Source of the DNA: Microbacterium sp. PM5
GTDB lineage: Bacteria; Actinomycetota; Actinomycetes; Actinomycetales; Microbacteriaceae
Assembly: GCF_003293595.1 (NCBI RefSeq)
Contig: NZ_CP022162.1
Coordinates: 156,346-220,345 of the forward strand
Reading direction: 5' to 3'
DNA: 64,000 nucleotides
Positions 54,356 to 63,601 of this stretch are shown piece after piece; the stretch's first letter is position 1, and each line of letters starts with the position of its first letter. The notes beneath the pieces are model-generated. The model saw only the letters and a list, made by a program, of their open reading frames with translations. It was not told the origin of the DNA and did not search any database. The translations under genes were made by a program, and so were the position numbers.

Positions 54356-55462
54356 ATGTCCGAGCCTTTCGTCGCCCACCGCCGCGGCACACGTCGCGTT
54401 CCGGAGGCGGTACGCCGGTTCGTCGTCGATGAGCGTGGCGTCGAGTCCGTCGCGCGTGTCCGCGCCGACGCGGCGGAGCCCGCGATGGCGTCGGGGCCGG
54501 TTCCGCTGCGTCGTGCGCGACGCCGGCGCCTTCCCGATCACCCGGCCCTCGAGCCCCTTCGTCACCTCCTGAGCGATCCCGAGGTGACGGACGTGTTCAT
54601 CAACGGCACAGACGGCCTGTTCGTCGACCGCGGCGCCGGGGCCGTGCCGGTCGTCGAGTGGCGGGCGGATGCCGATGAGCTGCGCGCGCTGGCCGTCGCG
54701 CTCGTCGGAATCGGCGGGCGCCACCTCGACGACGCCTCGCCCGTGGTCGACGTGCGGTGGGAGCACGGCGCGCGCGTGCACGCCGTGCTTCCCCCCGTCG
54801 CGTGCACGGGCACGGCCATATCGATCCGTCTGCCGCAGGTCGACGTCCCCGATCTCGATGAGCTCGCCCGTCGCGGCCTCTGCGATGCCGAGACCCACAG
54901 GCGGCTCGAGAAGCTCGTGGCGGCGCGTCGCAACATCCTGGTGTCGGGCGCGACGGGTGCGGGCAAGACCACGCTGCTGTCGGCGCTGTTGGGCCGGGTA
55001 CCGCCGCACGAGCGAATCGTCACGATCGAGGACGTCGCCGAGTTGCGGGTGGACCATCCGCACCACGTGCGTCTCGAAGCGCGCCAACCGAATCTCGAAG
55101 GCGCCGGCGCGGTTCCGCTGTCGCGTCTCGTCCGCGAAGCCCTGCGGATGCGGCCCGATCGGCTGGTCGTCGGAGAGTGCCGTGGCGAGGAGGTCCGCGA
55201 ACTGCTGACCGCCCTGAACACGGGTCACGAGGGCGGCGCGGGCACGGTGCACGTCGGCCGTATCGCCGATCTGCCCGCTCGGCTCGAAGCGCTGGGCGCT
55301 CTCGCCGGAATGGACGATCGGGCGCTCGCGCGCCACGTCGTCAGCGCGATCGGTGTCGTGGTGCACGTCGAGCGCGGTCCGGACGGCATTCGTCGCGTGG
55401 TCGGTTTCGCCCGGCCCGGGCTCGACTGCCATGGTCGGTTGGAAATGGCGGCCGTGCCATGA
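54356..55462 (+). CDS. tadA: TadA-type secretion/pilus assembly ATPase
   Basis: A CpaF/TadA family hexameric ATPase of 368 residues that powers assembly of Flp-type pili. An N-terminal domain (PLRHLLSDPEVTDVFINGTD) is followed by Walker A (VSGATGAGKTTLLSALLG), the Asp box (RIVTIEDVAELRV), Walker B (RPDRLVVGECRGEEV) and the His box (NTGHEGGAGTVH). The ATG follows TAGCGT (54344-54349) by 6 bases, so it is probably leaderless. It heads a compact run of tad genes with four-base overlaps. A tadZ/ssd gene, which precedes it in mycobacteria, is not seen here. Confidence 0.92.
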   Translation: MSEPFVAHRRGTRRVPEAVRRFVVDERGVESVARVRADAAEPAMASGPVPLRRARRRRLPDHPALEPLRHLLSDPEVTDVFINGTDGLFVDRGAGAVPVVEWRADADELRALAVALVGIGGRHLDDASPVVDVRWEHGARVHAVLPPVACTGTAISIRLPQVDVPDLDELARRGLCDAETHRRLEKLVAARRNILVSGATGAGKTTLLSALLGRVPPHERIVTIEDVAELRVDHPHHVRLEARQPNLEGAGAVPLSRLVREALRMRPDRLVVGECRGEEVRELLTALNTGHEGGAGTVHVGRIADLPARLEALGALAGMDDRALARHVVSAIGVVVHVERGPDGIRRVVGFARPGLDCHGRLEMAAVP

Positions 55463-56406
55463 AGGCTGCCCCGGCTGAGGCCACGGAGGCCGCCGAGACG
55501 TTGCAGAGGCTCGCCGTCCTGCTGGAGGCCGGTGTCGCGCCGGCGCAGGCGTGGTCACTGTTGGCGGAGGACGGCGATGCCACGGCGCTGCGCCTCCTCG
55601 GCGACGCTGCGCCCGACGACGGCGGAGGGGAGGCGGAGGGCGTTCCCCCTCCGCAGCACCACCCGCTGCTCGATCCGACGGAGAACATGGATCGGCTGGG
55701 AGGGGCGTGGACCGACGTCGCGGTGGCCTGGCGCGTCGCCCAGACGGTCGGAGCTCCGCTGGCGCCGAGTCTTCGCCAGTTCGCCGGCGCGCTGCGATCA
55801 GCTGCCGAGATGCGCGATGACGTCGCTGTGGCCCTTGCCGACCCTCGGGCCACGGCGCGCCTCGTCGCGTGGTTGCCTGCCGTCGCGATCCTTCTCGGGG
55901 TCGCCCTCGGATTCGACGTGGCCGCGGTGCTGGTGCACCCGGTCGGAATCGGCTGCATCGCCACCGGCGCCGCGCTCATGCTCGCAGCGCGCCTCTGGAC
56001 GGCGCGCCTCGTCGCTCGGGCGGAGCCCGACAGGGGGCTGGCGGGGCTACAGAGCGAGATCGTGGCGATCGCTCTCAGCGGGGGCGTGTCGGTCGAGCGC
56101 GCCCTCGCCGTGACCACCGCTGCGGGCGCGGGCGAGATCGAAGCCGACGTCCACGCGATGCTTCGGCTCTCACGACGTGCCGGTGCGCGCGCGGTGGAGT
56201 TGCTGCGTGCGGACGCGGCAGAGCAGCGTCGCAGGGCGCGCACGGACGGCCGGCTGCGCGCCGCTCGCCTCAGCTCTCGGCTGCTCCTGCCGATGGGTGT
56301 CTGCACCCTGCCCGCCTTCCTTCTGCTCGGCGTCGCGCCCCTGCTGATCTCGGTCCTCAGCGGTTCGACGCCCCTCCTCACGTCCGCGGGATCGCCGGCG
56401 GCCTGA
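55459..56406 (+). CDS. TadB-TadC-like fusion membrane protein (type II secretion F family)
   Basis: A platform protein of the Flp pilus machine, 315 residues. It seems to contain two F domains. The first has LQRLAVLLEAGVAPAQAWSL and VGAPLAPSLRQFAGALRSAA, followed by helices near residues 136-180. The second has AIALSGGVSVERALAV and GARAVELLRADAAEQRRRAR, followed by two C-terminal helices (LLLPMGVCTLPAFLLLGVAP). Other Tad systems use separate TadB and TadC proteins; no second gene is present here. Its start overlaps the tadA stop by four bases. Confidence 0.82.
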   Translation: MKAAPAEATEAAETLQRLAVLLEAGVAPAQAWSLLAEDGDATALRLLGDAAPDDGGGEAEGVPPPQHHPLLDPTENMDRLGGAWTDVAVAWRVAQTVGAPLAPSLRQFAGALRSAAEMRDDVAVALADPRATARLVAWLPAVAILLGVALGFDVAAVLVHPVGIGCIATGAALMLAARLWTARLVARAEPDRGLAGLQSEIVAIALSGGVSVERALAVTTAAGAGEIEADVHAMLRLSRRAGARAVELLRADAAEQRRRARTDGRLRAARLSSRLLLPMGVCTLPAFLLLGVAPLLISVLSGSTPLLTSAGSPAA

Positions 56407-56444
56407 CGTGCCCCCTTCCACACCGAGAGAAAGTAGGACTCTGC

Positions 56445-56681
56445 ATGTTCCATCCTTCGCCCATCACGCTCACGAGCGGCGGGGCCACCGCTCTGCCGCC
56501 GCTCACGCTGCGACGTGCGCGCGAGCTCTACGCCGACGAGTCGGGGGCGGCCACCGCGGAGTACGCCGTGGCCACCATGGCCGCCGTGGCCTTCGCCGGG
56601 CTGCTCGTCATGATCATGCGCAGCGATGAGGTCCGCGGCATCCTCACCGACCTCGTCCGCCGCGCCCTGACGGTCGCATGA
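56445..56681 (+). CDS. DUF4244 Flp-pilin-like small protein
   Basis: A 78-residue protein with a polar leader and the prepilin-like sequence DESGAATAEYAVATMAAVAF, with Gly and a Glu five residues after it as in type IV/Flp prepilins. A hydrophobic helix and a short basic end follow. It matches the DUF4244 pattern found at this spot in actinobacterial tad clusters and is the likely pilus subunit. GAGAGAAAG lies about 11-19 bases before the ATG. Its stop overlaps the next start by four bases. Confidence 0.82.
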   Translation: MFHPSPITLTSGGATALPPLTLRRARELYADESGAATAEYAVATMAAVAFAGLLVMIMRSDEVRGILTDLVRRALTVA

Positions 56682-57013
56682 TCCGCCGGTGCGATGACGG
56701 CGGATCCGCGACTGCCGAATTCGCCGTCATCGTGCCCGCGGTGGTCCTTCTCATCGCCCTGACCGCGGGCTCTCTGAGCGCCGTCGGTCGCCTCGTGCGT
56801 CTCGAGCAGGCGGTTGCACAGGCCGCGCGACTCGCCGCTCGCGGCGAGCCCGATCGGGTCGCCGAGCTCGTTGCGACCATCGCCGATGCGCGTCTCGATG
56901 CGATCGCCGCGGACGGCGACCTCGTCTGCGTGACGGCCTCCGCCGGCGTCCGCGTGCCGTTGCCCCTTCCCGAGCTGAGCGCGCGCTCCTGCGCTCTCGA
57001 CGGCGGGCGGTGA
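56678..57013 (+). CDS. TadE-family pseudopilin
   Basis: A 111-residue TadE-like protein. The N-terminal GGSATAEFAVIVPAVVLLIA shows the processing Gly followed by SATAE and a long hydrophobic helix, with a soluble domain after it that has two Cys residues (VCVTAS and SCALDG). It probably helps initiate or stabilise the pilus. It is translationally coupled to the DUF4244 gene by a four-base overlap. Confidence 0.85.
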   Translation: MIRRCDDGGSATAEFAVIVPAVVLLIALTAGSLSAVGRLVRLEQAVAQAARLAARGEPDRVAELVATIADARLDAIAADGDLVCVTASAGVRVPLPLPELSARSCALDGGR

Positions 57014-57062
57014 GCATGGTGTCGGCGGATACGTTCGACGCGCGCGGTGGGGAGTCCGTCTG

Positions 57063-57389
57063 ATGGCCGGGTCCGCCGCCGCGCTCGGCGCTCTCGCCGT
57101 CGCCGCGGCGGCAGCGGTGGGAGTCGGCGCGGTCGGCGCCGCCTCGGTCCACTCCGCTCGCGCGGCGGGAGCGGCCGACGCCGCGGCTCTCGCCGCCGCG
57201 GATGCCGTGACCGGAGCTGCGATCGGCGTGCCGTGCGATCGCGCGGCCGAGGTGGCCGCCTCCGTGGGGGCGGAACTCATCGCGTGCGCGGTCGTCGAGA
57301 TGACCGCCACCGTTCGCGTTCGCGTCGGCGGCGGCCTGCTCGGCGCCGAAGCCCGCGCGCGTGCCGGACCGCCGTCGGGGAGGGAATGA
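57063..57389 (+). CDS. Rv3654c-like TadE-related membrane protein
   Basis: A 108-residue Ala-rich protein with one N-terminal hydrophobic segment (AALGALAVAAAAAVGVGAVG), then AGAADAAALAAADAVTGAAIGVPCDRA and a short beta-rich end. This fits the TadE-like 'helicase/secretion neighbourhood' proteins that close actinobacterial tad clusters. ATG 57063 is the first clear start; the frame is open further upstream without a start codon that I could confirm. It lies 49 bases after the TadE gene. Confidence 0.72.
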   Translation: MAGSAAALGALAVAAAAAVGVGAVGAASVHSARAAGAADAAALAAADAVTGAAIGVPCDRAAEVAASVGAELIACAVVEMTATVRVRVGGGLLGAEARARAGPPSGRE

Positions 57390-57456
57390 CCGGCCCGCTC
57401 CCAGCGTCTTCCCCATGGGGCGGTGTGTATGGTGTGCATCGGAGAAAGGACGCCAC

Positions 57457-60156
57457 GTGGCAGCTGTCAAGAGTGCTGGGGGCAAGAAGCTCGTCATCGT
57501 CGAGTCGCCGACGAAGATGAAGTCGATCCAGGGATACCTGGGCGACGGATACGAGGTGCTCAGCTCGGTCGGTCACATTCGTGACCTTGCGGACAAGAAG
57601 GACATTCCCGCCGAACTGAAGAAGACCTCGGTCGGGAAGTACTCGATCGACATCGAGAACGGCTTCACTCCGCTGTACGTGGAGAGCGAGCGCGGCAAGA
57701 AGACCGTCGCCGAACTCAAGCGCGCCCTGAAGAACGCCGACGAGCTCCTGCTCGCAACCGATGAAGACCGCGAAGGCGAAGCCATCGCGTGGCACCTCCT
57801 GGAGGCACTCAAGCCCAAGGTCCCCGTCAAGCGCATGGTGTTCCACGAGATCACCAAGGACGCCATCCGCGCCGCCGTCGACAACACCCGCGAGCTCGAT
57901 CTCGCGCTGGTCGACGCTCAGGAGACACGCCGCATCCTCGACCGCCTGTACGGGTGGGACGTGTCCGACGTCACCCGGCGCAAGGTCGGTCAGGGCACCT
58001 CCGCCGGGCGCGTGCAGTCGGCGGCCACCCGCCTGGTCGTCGATCGCGAGCGTGAGCGGATGGCGTTCGTCTCGGCCTCCTACTGGGATGTGGAGGCACT
58101 CGCCGCCTCCGGACAGGAGTCTTTCGCCACGCGCCTCGCCCGCCTCGACGGCGCGCCGCTGGCCCGCGGCACCGACTTCGACGACGCCGGTCAGCTCAAG
58201 AAGGCCGTCGTCGTGCTGACGGAGTCGCAGGCGCGTGAACTTGCCACCGCGATCGAGACGCGAGGCGACGCCACCGTCACCGCCGTCGAAGCCAAGCCCG
58301 GCACCCGCAGCCCGAAGCCCCCGTTCACCACCTCCACCCTGCAGCAGGAGGCCGGACGCAAGCTCTCGATGAGCGCCAAGCACGCCATGGGCGTCGCGCA
58401 GCGGCTCTACGAGAAGGGCTTCATCACCTATATGCGCACCGACTCGACGGCCCTGTCGACGCAGGCCGTCACCGCCGCGCGCACCCAGGCCGTCGCCCTC
58501 TACGGCGACAAGGCCGTGCCGGTCAACCCGCGCAGCTACCGCAACAACAGCAAGAACGCGCAGGAGGCCCACGAGGCGATCCGCCCCTCCGGTGATGCGT
58601 TCCGCACCCCGGCATCCGTCGCGTCCTCGCTCGACCGCGACGAGCTGCGTCTGTACGAGCTCATCTGGAAGCGCACCGTCGCCTCGCAGATGTCGGATGC
58701 GAAGTACGAAACGACCACGGTGACGCTCGAGACCGAAGCCGCAGGTCGGACGGCCGCGTTCACCGCGTCGGGAACCGTCTACACCTTCAAAGGTTTCCTC
58801 GAGGCCTACGAAGAGGGACGGGACGAGAAGCGCGGCGACGCGGACAAGTCCGACGATCAGTCCCTTCCGGCGCTCGCCGTCGGCGACGTGCTCTCTCTGA
58901 GCGACGTCGAGCCCAAGGGCCACGCGACGAGCCCGAAGCCCCGCTACACGGAGGCTTCGCTGGTCAAGGCGCTCGAGGAGAAGGGGATCGGCCGCCCATC
59001 CACCTTCGCGAGCATCATCGACGTCATCATCAATCGCGAGTACGTCACCAAGCGGGGCCAGGCACTGGTTCCGAGCTGGCTCGCGTTCAGCGTCGTCCGA
59101 CTGCTCGAGGAGCACTTCGCCGACCTCGTGGACTACGACTTCACCGCGGCGCTCGAAGACGATCTCGACGCGATCGCCCGCGGCGAGCAGCAGCGGGTCG
59201 CGTGGCTGAACGAGTTCTACTTCGGCTCCGAGAACCACGTCGGTCTGCGCCACATCCTCGACAACCTCGGCGAGATCGACGCGCGCGAGATCAACGCCAC
59301 CAAGATCGGCGACGTCGCCACACTCCGCTTCGGACGCTACGGGCCGTACCTCGACGTGCCCAACGATGACGGCACGACGCGCATCGTCAACGTCCCGAGC
59401 GATCTGGCCCCCGACGAGCTCACCCCCGACAAGGCTCGTGAGCTCATCGACGCGCCGATCGCCGGCGACCGGGTGCTCGGGCAGAACCCGGACAACGGGC
59501 GGGACATCGTCGTCAAGGATGGACGCTTCGGTCCCTACCTCGAAGAGGTGCTGCCCGCAGAGCCCGAGTCCGAGCCCGAGCCGGTCGCTACCGAAGGCGC
59601 CCCGAAGAAGCGCGTCGCCAAGAAGAAGGTCGAAGCACCCAAGCCGCGCCGTGCGTCGCTGTTCAAGAGCATGTCGCCCGAGACCATCGACCTCGAGACC
59701 GCTCTGAAGCTCTTCTCGCTGCCGCGCACCGTCGGCGTCGAACCGGAGACGCAGACTCCGATCACGGCCCAGAACGGCCCCTATGGCCCGTACCTGAAGA
59801 AGGGCACGGACTCGCGCTCGCTCACGAGCGAGGACCAGATCTTCGACATCACGCTCGAGCAGGCGCTGGAGATCTATGCGCAGCCCAAGTACGCGAACCG
59901 CGCCGCGAGCTTCCTGAAGGAGTTCGAGGCCGACCCCGTGTCGGCCAAGCCCATCCGCATCAAGGATGGCCGGTTCGGCGCGTACGTGACCGACGGCACC
60001 ACGAATGTGACCATTCCGCGCGGCCAGACCGCCGATGACATCACGTTCGAGGTCGCCGTGCAGATGCTGGCGGACAAGCGCGCCAAAGGTCCCGCGCCCA
60101 AGCGCACCACCCGGCGAGCGACGACCACGCGCAAGCCGGCCGCCAAGAAGAAATGA
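57457..60156 (+). CDS. topA: DNA topoisomerase I
   Basis: Relaxes negative supercoils, 899 residues. The Toprim domain has KLVIVESPTKMKSIQGYL and TDEDREGEAIAWHLLE, and the active-site Tyr is in KGFITYMRTDSTALS (about residue 328). Domains II-IV follow. The C-terminal part has actinobacterial TopA repeats (FGPYLEEV, PYGPYLKKGTDSRSL, FGAYVTDG) instead of zinc fingers, with Lys/Arg-rich segments (KKRVAKKKVEAPKPRR and the final RKPAAKKK). GGAGAAAGG precedes the GTG. Its stop overlaps tmk by four bases. Confidence 0.96.
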   Translation: MAAVKSAGGKKLVIVESPTKMKSIQGYLGDGYEVLSSVGHIRDLADKKDIPAELKKTSVGKYSIDIENGFTPLYVESERGKKTVAELKRALKNADELLLATDEDREGEAIAWHLLEALKPKVPVKRMVFHEITKDAIRAAVDNTRELDLALVDAQETRRILDRLYGWDVSDVTRRKVGQGTSAGRVQSAATRLVVDRERERMAFVSASYWDVEALAASGQESFATRLARLDGAPLARGTDFDDAGQLKKAVVVLTESQARELATAIETRGDATVTAVEAKPGTRSPKPPFTTSTLQQEAGRKLSMSAKHAMGVAQRLYEKGFITYMRTDSTALSTQAVTAARTQAVALYGDKAVPVNPRSYRNNSKNAQEAHEAIRPSGDAFRTPASVASSLDRDELRLYELIWKRTVASQMSDAKYETTTVTLETEAAGRTAAFTASGTVYTFKGFLEAYEEGRDEKRGDADKSDDQSLPALAVGDVLSLSDVEPKGHATSPKPRYTEASLVKALEEKGIGRPSTFASIIDVIINREYVTKRGQALVPSWLAFSVVRLLEEHFADLVDYDFTAALEDDLDAIARGEQQRVAWLNEFYFGSENHVGLRHILDNLGEIDAREINATKIGDVATLRFGRYGPYLDVPNDDGTTRIVNVPSDLAPDELTPDKARELIDAPIAGDRVLGQNPDNGRDIVVKDGRFGPYLEEVLPAEPESEPEPVATEGAPKKRVAKKKVEAPKPRRASLFKSMSPETIDLETALKLFSLPRTVGVEPETQTPITAQNGPYGPYLKKGTDSRSLTSEDQIFDITLEQALEIYAQPKYANRAASFLKEFEADPVSAKPIRIKDGRFGAYVTDGTTNVTIPRGQTADDITFEVAVQMLADKRAKGPAPKRTTRRATTTRKPAAKKK

Positions 60157-60776
60157 CCCGCGGGATCTGGGTCACCTTCGAAGGCGGCGACGGCACCGGC
60201 AAGACCACGCAGGCCACGCGTCTGGAGACCTGGTTGCGTGAGCAGCAGCGCACCGTCGTGCGCACGCGCGAACCCGGCGGCACGGAGGTGGGTGTGCTCA
60301 TCCGCGAGATCGTGCTGCACCATCGCGGCGAGGTCGCGTCGCGGGCCGAGGCGCTGTTGTACGCCGCGGACCGCGCGCAGCACGTGGCCACGCTCGTGCG
60401 GCCGGCGCTGGCGCGCGGCGACGTGGTGATTCAGGACCGCTATCTCGATTCCTCCGTGGCCTACCAGGGCGCGGGACGCGTGCTGGATGCCGAGCAGGTG
60501 CGGGATCTGTCGATGTGGGCCACCGAGGGGGCGCTGCCGGATCTGACGGTGCTGCTCGACCTCGACCCGGCTGTCGCGCGGCGGCGCCTCGACGCGGCGG
60601 ACAAGCCCTTCGACCGTCTCGAGGCCGAGAAGAGCGCGTTCCATGAGCGGGTCCGCGACGCCTTCCTCGCCCTCGCGGCGGCCGATCCACGCCGCTTTCT
60701 CGTGCTCGACGCGGCACGGTCGGAGGACGAGCTCGCCGCCGCTGTCCGCGATCGCATCCGCCCTCTGCTGGCCTGA
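60153..60776 (+). CDS. tmk: Thymidylate kinase
   Basis: Phosphorylates dTMP to dTDP for DNA synthesis, 207 residues. The P-loop is FEGGDGTGKTTQATRL, the DRX motif is in VVIQDRYLDSSVAYQGAG, and the lid region has DPAVARRRLDAADKPFDR. The start is set by the ATGA overlap with topA. The topA-tmk-holB order is common in actinobacteria, and the window also has tdk at 44 kb, giving both salvage and the shared kinase step. Confidence 0.96.
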   Translation: MTRGIWVTFEGGDGTGKTTQATRLETWLREQQRTVVRTREPGGTEVGVLIREIVLHHRGEVASRAEALLYAADRAQHVATLVRPALARGDVVIQDRYLDSSVAYQGAGRVLDAEQVRDLSMWATEGALPDLTVLLDLDPAVARRRLDAADKPFDRLEAEKSAFHERVRDAFLALAAADPRRFLVLDAARSEDELAAAVRDRIRPLLA

Positions 60777-60842
60777 GGTGTCACCTCCGCGGCACGACCC
60801 GATCGGCGGTGGGCTGTCGGCACCTGCCCGTAGGCTGGGCTC

Positions 60843-62021
60843 ATGAGTGCGGATTCGGCGATCGCCACGGCAGATCGATCCCGCGCCGCGTTGCCGTGGG
60901 GCGAGGTATGGGGTCAGGATGAGGCGCTGCAGCAGCTGCAGGCCGCGGCATCCGACCCCAGTCAGCTCGCCCACGCATGGCTGATCACCGGGCCCGCCGG
61001 GTCGGGGCGCTCGACGCTGGCTGCGGCCTTCGCCGCCGCGCTCATCGCTGAGCCGGGCGACGAGGCGGCGATGCGCCAGGTGCTCGCGGGAACGCACCCC
61101 GACCTCACGGCGCTGCGCACCGAGGGCGTCATCATCTCCATCAAGGATGCGCGCGCCCTCGTCGAACGCTCCTATTTCTCTCCGTCGCTGGGCCGGTACC
61201 GCGTCATGGTGATGGAAGACGCCGATCGCATGATCGAGCGCACCAGCAACGTGCTGCTCAAGGCGCTCGAAGAGCCGCCCGAGCGCACCGTGTGGATTCT
61301 CTGTGCGCCGAGCGAGGCCGACCTCCTGCCCACGATCCGTTCGCGGGTGCGCACTCTCCGCCTGCGCGAGCCCGACGTCGCCGACGTCGCCCGGCTCATC
61401 GTCGCGCGCACGGGCGTCGACGAGCAGACCGCCGAGCAGGCGGCGCGGCTGTCGCAGCGTCACATCGGCATGGCCGTGCGCCTTGCGACGGATGCCGACG
61501 CGCGGGCACGCCGTGACGAGACCCTGCGTGCCGTGATGTCGGTGCGTGGCGTCGGGTCCGCCGTCGAGACGGCGGCGCGCATCGTCCAGGTCGCCACCGA
61601 CGACGCCAAGGCGCTGACCGCCGAACGCGACGACGCCGAGCGTGAGGCGTTGTTGCGGACGCTGGGCATCACGCCGGGAGCCGCGGTGCCGCCCGCCGTG
61701 CGCAGTCAGCTCAGCGCGCTCGAGGACGACCAGAAGCGCCGAGCGACGCGGAGTCTGCGTGACGGCATCGACCGCGTCCTGACCGATCTCGAGTCGATGT
61801 TCCGTGACGTGCTGATGCTGCAGTTCGGTCGCGGTGACGATCTCATCAACCGAGAGTTGGCCGATGAACTGGCCGCCCTCGCGGCGGCGTGGACGGCTCC
61901 GCGCACGCTGGTCGTGCTCGACGCCATCGCCGCCACCCGAAGCAACCTGGAGGGCAACGCCGCCCCCGCCCTGGCCCTGGAGAGCATGCTCGTGACCGTC
62001 GCGAGCGGGAGGACCCTGTGA
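60843..62021 (+). CDS. holB: DNA polymerase III delta-prime subunit
   Basis: A clamp-loader subunit of 392 residues. The AAA+ fold has a degenerate Walker A, GPAGSGRSTLAA, with Arg where ATPases have Lys, as expected of a non-hydrolysing subunit. A DEAD-like MVMEDADRM segment follows, then the sensor SNVLLKALEEPP. The zinc cluster typical of gamma/tau is absent. The ATG follows TAGGCT (60831-60836) by 6 bases, so it is probably leaderless. It overlaps the next gene by four bases. Confidence 0.92.
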   Translation: MSADSAIATADRSRAALPWGEVWGQDEALQQLQAAASDPSQLAHAWLITGPAGSGRSTLAAAFAAALIAEPGDEAAMRQVLAGTHPDLTALRTEGVIISIKDARALVERSYFSPSLGRYRVMVMEDADRMIERTSNVLLKALEEPPERTVWILCAPSEADLLPTIRSRVRTLRLREPDVADVARLIVARTGVDEQTAEQAARLSQRHIGMAVRLATDADARARRDETLRAVMSVRGVGSAVETAARIVQVATDDAKALTAERDDAEREALLRTLGITPGAAVPPAVRSQLSALEDDQKRRATRSLRDGIDRVLTDLESMFRDVLMLQFGRGDDLINRELADELAALAAAWTAPRTLVVLDAIAATRSNLEGNAAPALALESMLVTVASGRTL

Positions 62022-63598
62022 CCGAGACACCCCGCCGTCCCCGCAGAACCCTCATGCGCCGAGCGCTGATCGCCGTCGCATCCGTCGCCGCGGCATCCAC
62101 GATGCTCACCGGCTGCCTGTATGCGGCGATTCCGCCAGAGAGTGCGAGCACGCCGGCACCGAGCCGCCAGCCGGACGTCGAGGGCGTTCCGGCCGGGTTC
62201 GAGCAGTTCTACGGGCAGGCACTCGACTGGAAGGCGTGCACCGGGACCGACGCCGGCCGTTTCGACTGCACGACCGTGTCGGCGCCGTTGGACTGGTCCG
62301 ACCCCGCGGTCGGCACGATCGACCTTGCCGTCATCCGTCGCGCCGCGAGCGACGGGGCTCCGATCGGCTCGCTTCTGACCAACCCGGGTGGCCCGGGGGC
62401 GAGCGGGTACGACCTCATCGCCCAGTCCTCGTCTTTCGCCGTGGGCTCGGCGCTGTCGGATGCCTACGACGTCATCGGCTTCGACCCCCGCGGCGTGGGG
62501 CGCTCGACCGCCGTTCGGTGTTTCGATCCGTCGGCGATGGACGCGTACCTCTTCGACATTCCCACCGATCCGCGAGGCAGTCAGGGGTGGACCGATGAGC
62601 TGACGGCGCGAAACCGCGACTTCGTCGCTGCGTGCGAGGCGAACAGTGGCGGCATCCTGAAGTACATCACCACCGACAATGCGGCGCGCGACATGGATCT
62701 GCTGCGCGCCGTGCTCGGGGACACCAAACTCAACTATCTCGGCTACTCCTACGGCACCTTCCTGGGCGCGACCTACGCCAAGCTGTTCCCCGAACGGGTC
62801 GGACGACTCGTGCTCGATGGCGCGATCGATCCGTCGGTTTCCGGGCTCGACGTGAGCACGACGCAGGCGATCGGGTTCGAGTCGGCGCTGCGGGCGTACA
62901 TGGCGGACTGCCTGCAGAGCCGCAGCTGTCCGTTCTCCGGCACGGTCGATGAGGGTATGGCGGCGCTCGGCACTCTGCTGGCCAGCGTCGATCGCGTACC
63001 GCTCACCGCCTCGGACGGCCGCAAGCTGGGGGCTGACACGCTCATGACGGCGATCATCGCCGCCCTCTACTCGCAGGACAGCTGGACGTATCTGTCCACC
63101 GCGCTCTCGGATGCCCTCGCCGGCAAGCCCGACACCGCGTTCCAGCTCGCAGACTTCTACTACGCGCGCTCGAACGGCACCTATCAGGACAACTCGACCG
63201 AGGCGTTCCGTGCCTACAACTGCATGGACTATCCGCTCGACACCTCGCAGGCCGACAAGGATGCTGCCGATGCGATCGTGAAGCAGAAGGCGCCGACGAT
63301 CGCCCCGTACTGGCAGGGCGTCGACGTCTGCGAGGTGTGGCCGTATCCGCCGACCGGTGTGCGCGAGAAGATCACCGCCGACGGGGCGGCGCCGATCGTC
63401 GTCGTCGGCACGACGAACGACCCGGCGACCCCGTACGAGTGGTCGGTGTCGCTCGCGCAGCAGCTGTCTTCGGGCGTGCTGATCACCCGCCAAGGCGAGG
63501 GCCACACCGGCTACAACAAGGGCAACGCCTGCGTCGACAAGGCCGTGGAGTCCTATCTCGTCGACGGCACCGTGCCGACGAACGGCCTCACCTGCTGA
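62018..63598 (+). CDS. Alpha/beta-hydrolase lipoprotein, TAP-like peptidase
   Basis: A secreted serine hydrolase of 526 residues resembling tripeptidyl aminopeptidases. A signal peptide with a lipobox (ASTMLTGC, Cys near residue 32) anchors it to the membrane surface. The oxyanion region TNPGGPGASGYDL and VIGFDPRGVGRST are followed by the nucleophile Ser in LGYSYGTFLGATYA, and the C-terminal TAP-like part supplies the Asp region (VVVGTTNDPATPYEW) and the His (GEGHTGYNKG). The GTG overlaps the holB stop by four bases. It probably trims peptides outside the cell. Confidence 0.9.
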   Translation: MTETPRRPRRTLMRRALIAVASVAAASTMLTGCLYAAIPPESASTPAPSRQPDVEGVPAGFEQFYGQALDWKACTGTDAGRFDCTTVSAPLDWSDPAVGTIDLAVIRRAASDGAPIGSLLTNPGGPGASGYDLIAQSSSFAVGSALSDAYDVIGFDPRGVGRSTAVRCFDPSAMDAYLFDIPTDPRGSQGWTDELTARNRDFVAACEANSGGILKYITTDNAARDMDLLRAVLGDTKLNYLGYSYGTFLGATYAKLFPERVGRLVLDGAIDPSVSGLDVSTTQAIGFESALRAYMADCLQSRSCPFSGTVDEGMAALGTLLASVDRVPLTASDGRKLGADTLMTAIIAALYSQDSWTYLSTALSDALAGKPDTAFQLADFYYARSNGTYQDNSTEAFRAYNCMDYPLDTSQADKDAADAIVKQKAPTIAPYWQGVDVCEVWPYPPTGVREKITADGAAPIVVVGTTNDPATPYEWSVSLAQQLSSGVLITRQGEGHTGYNKGNACVDKAVESYLVDGTVPTNGLTC

Positions 63599-63601
63599 TC
63601 G

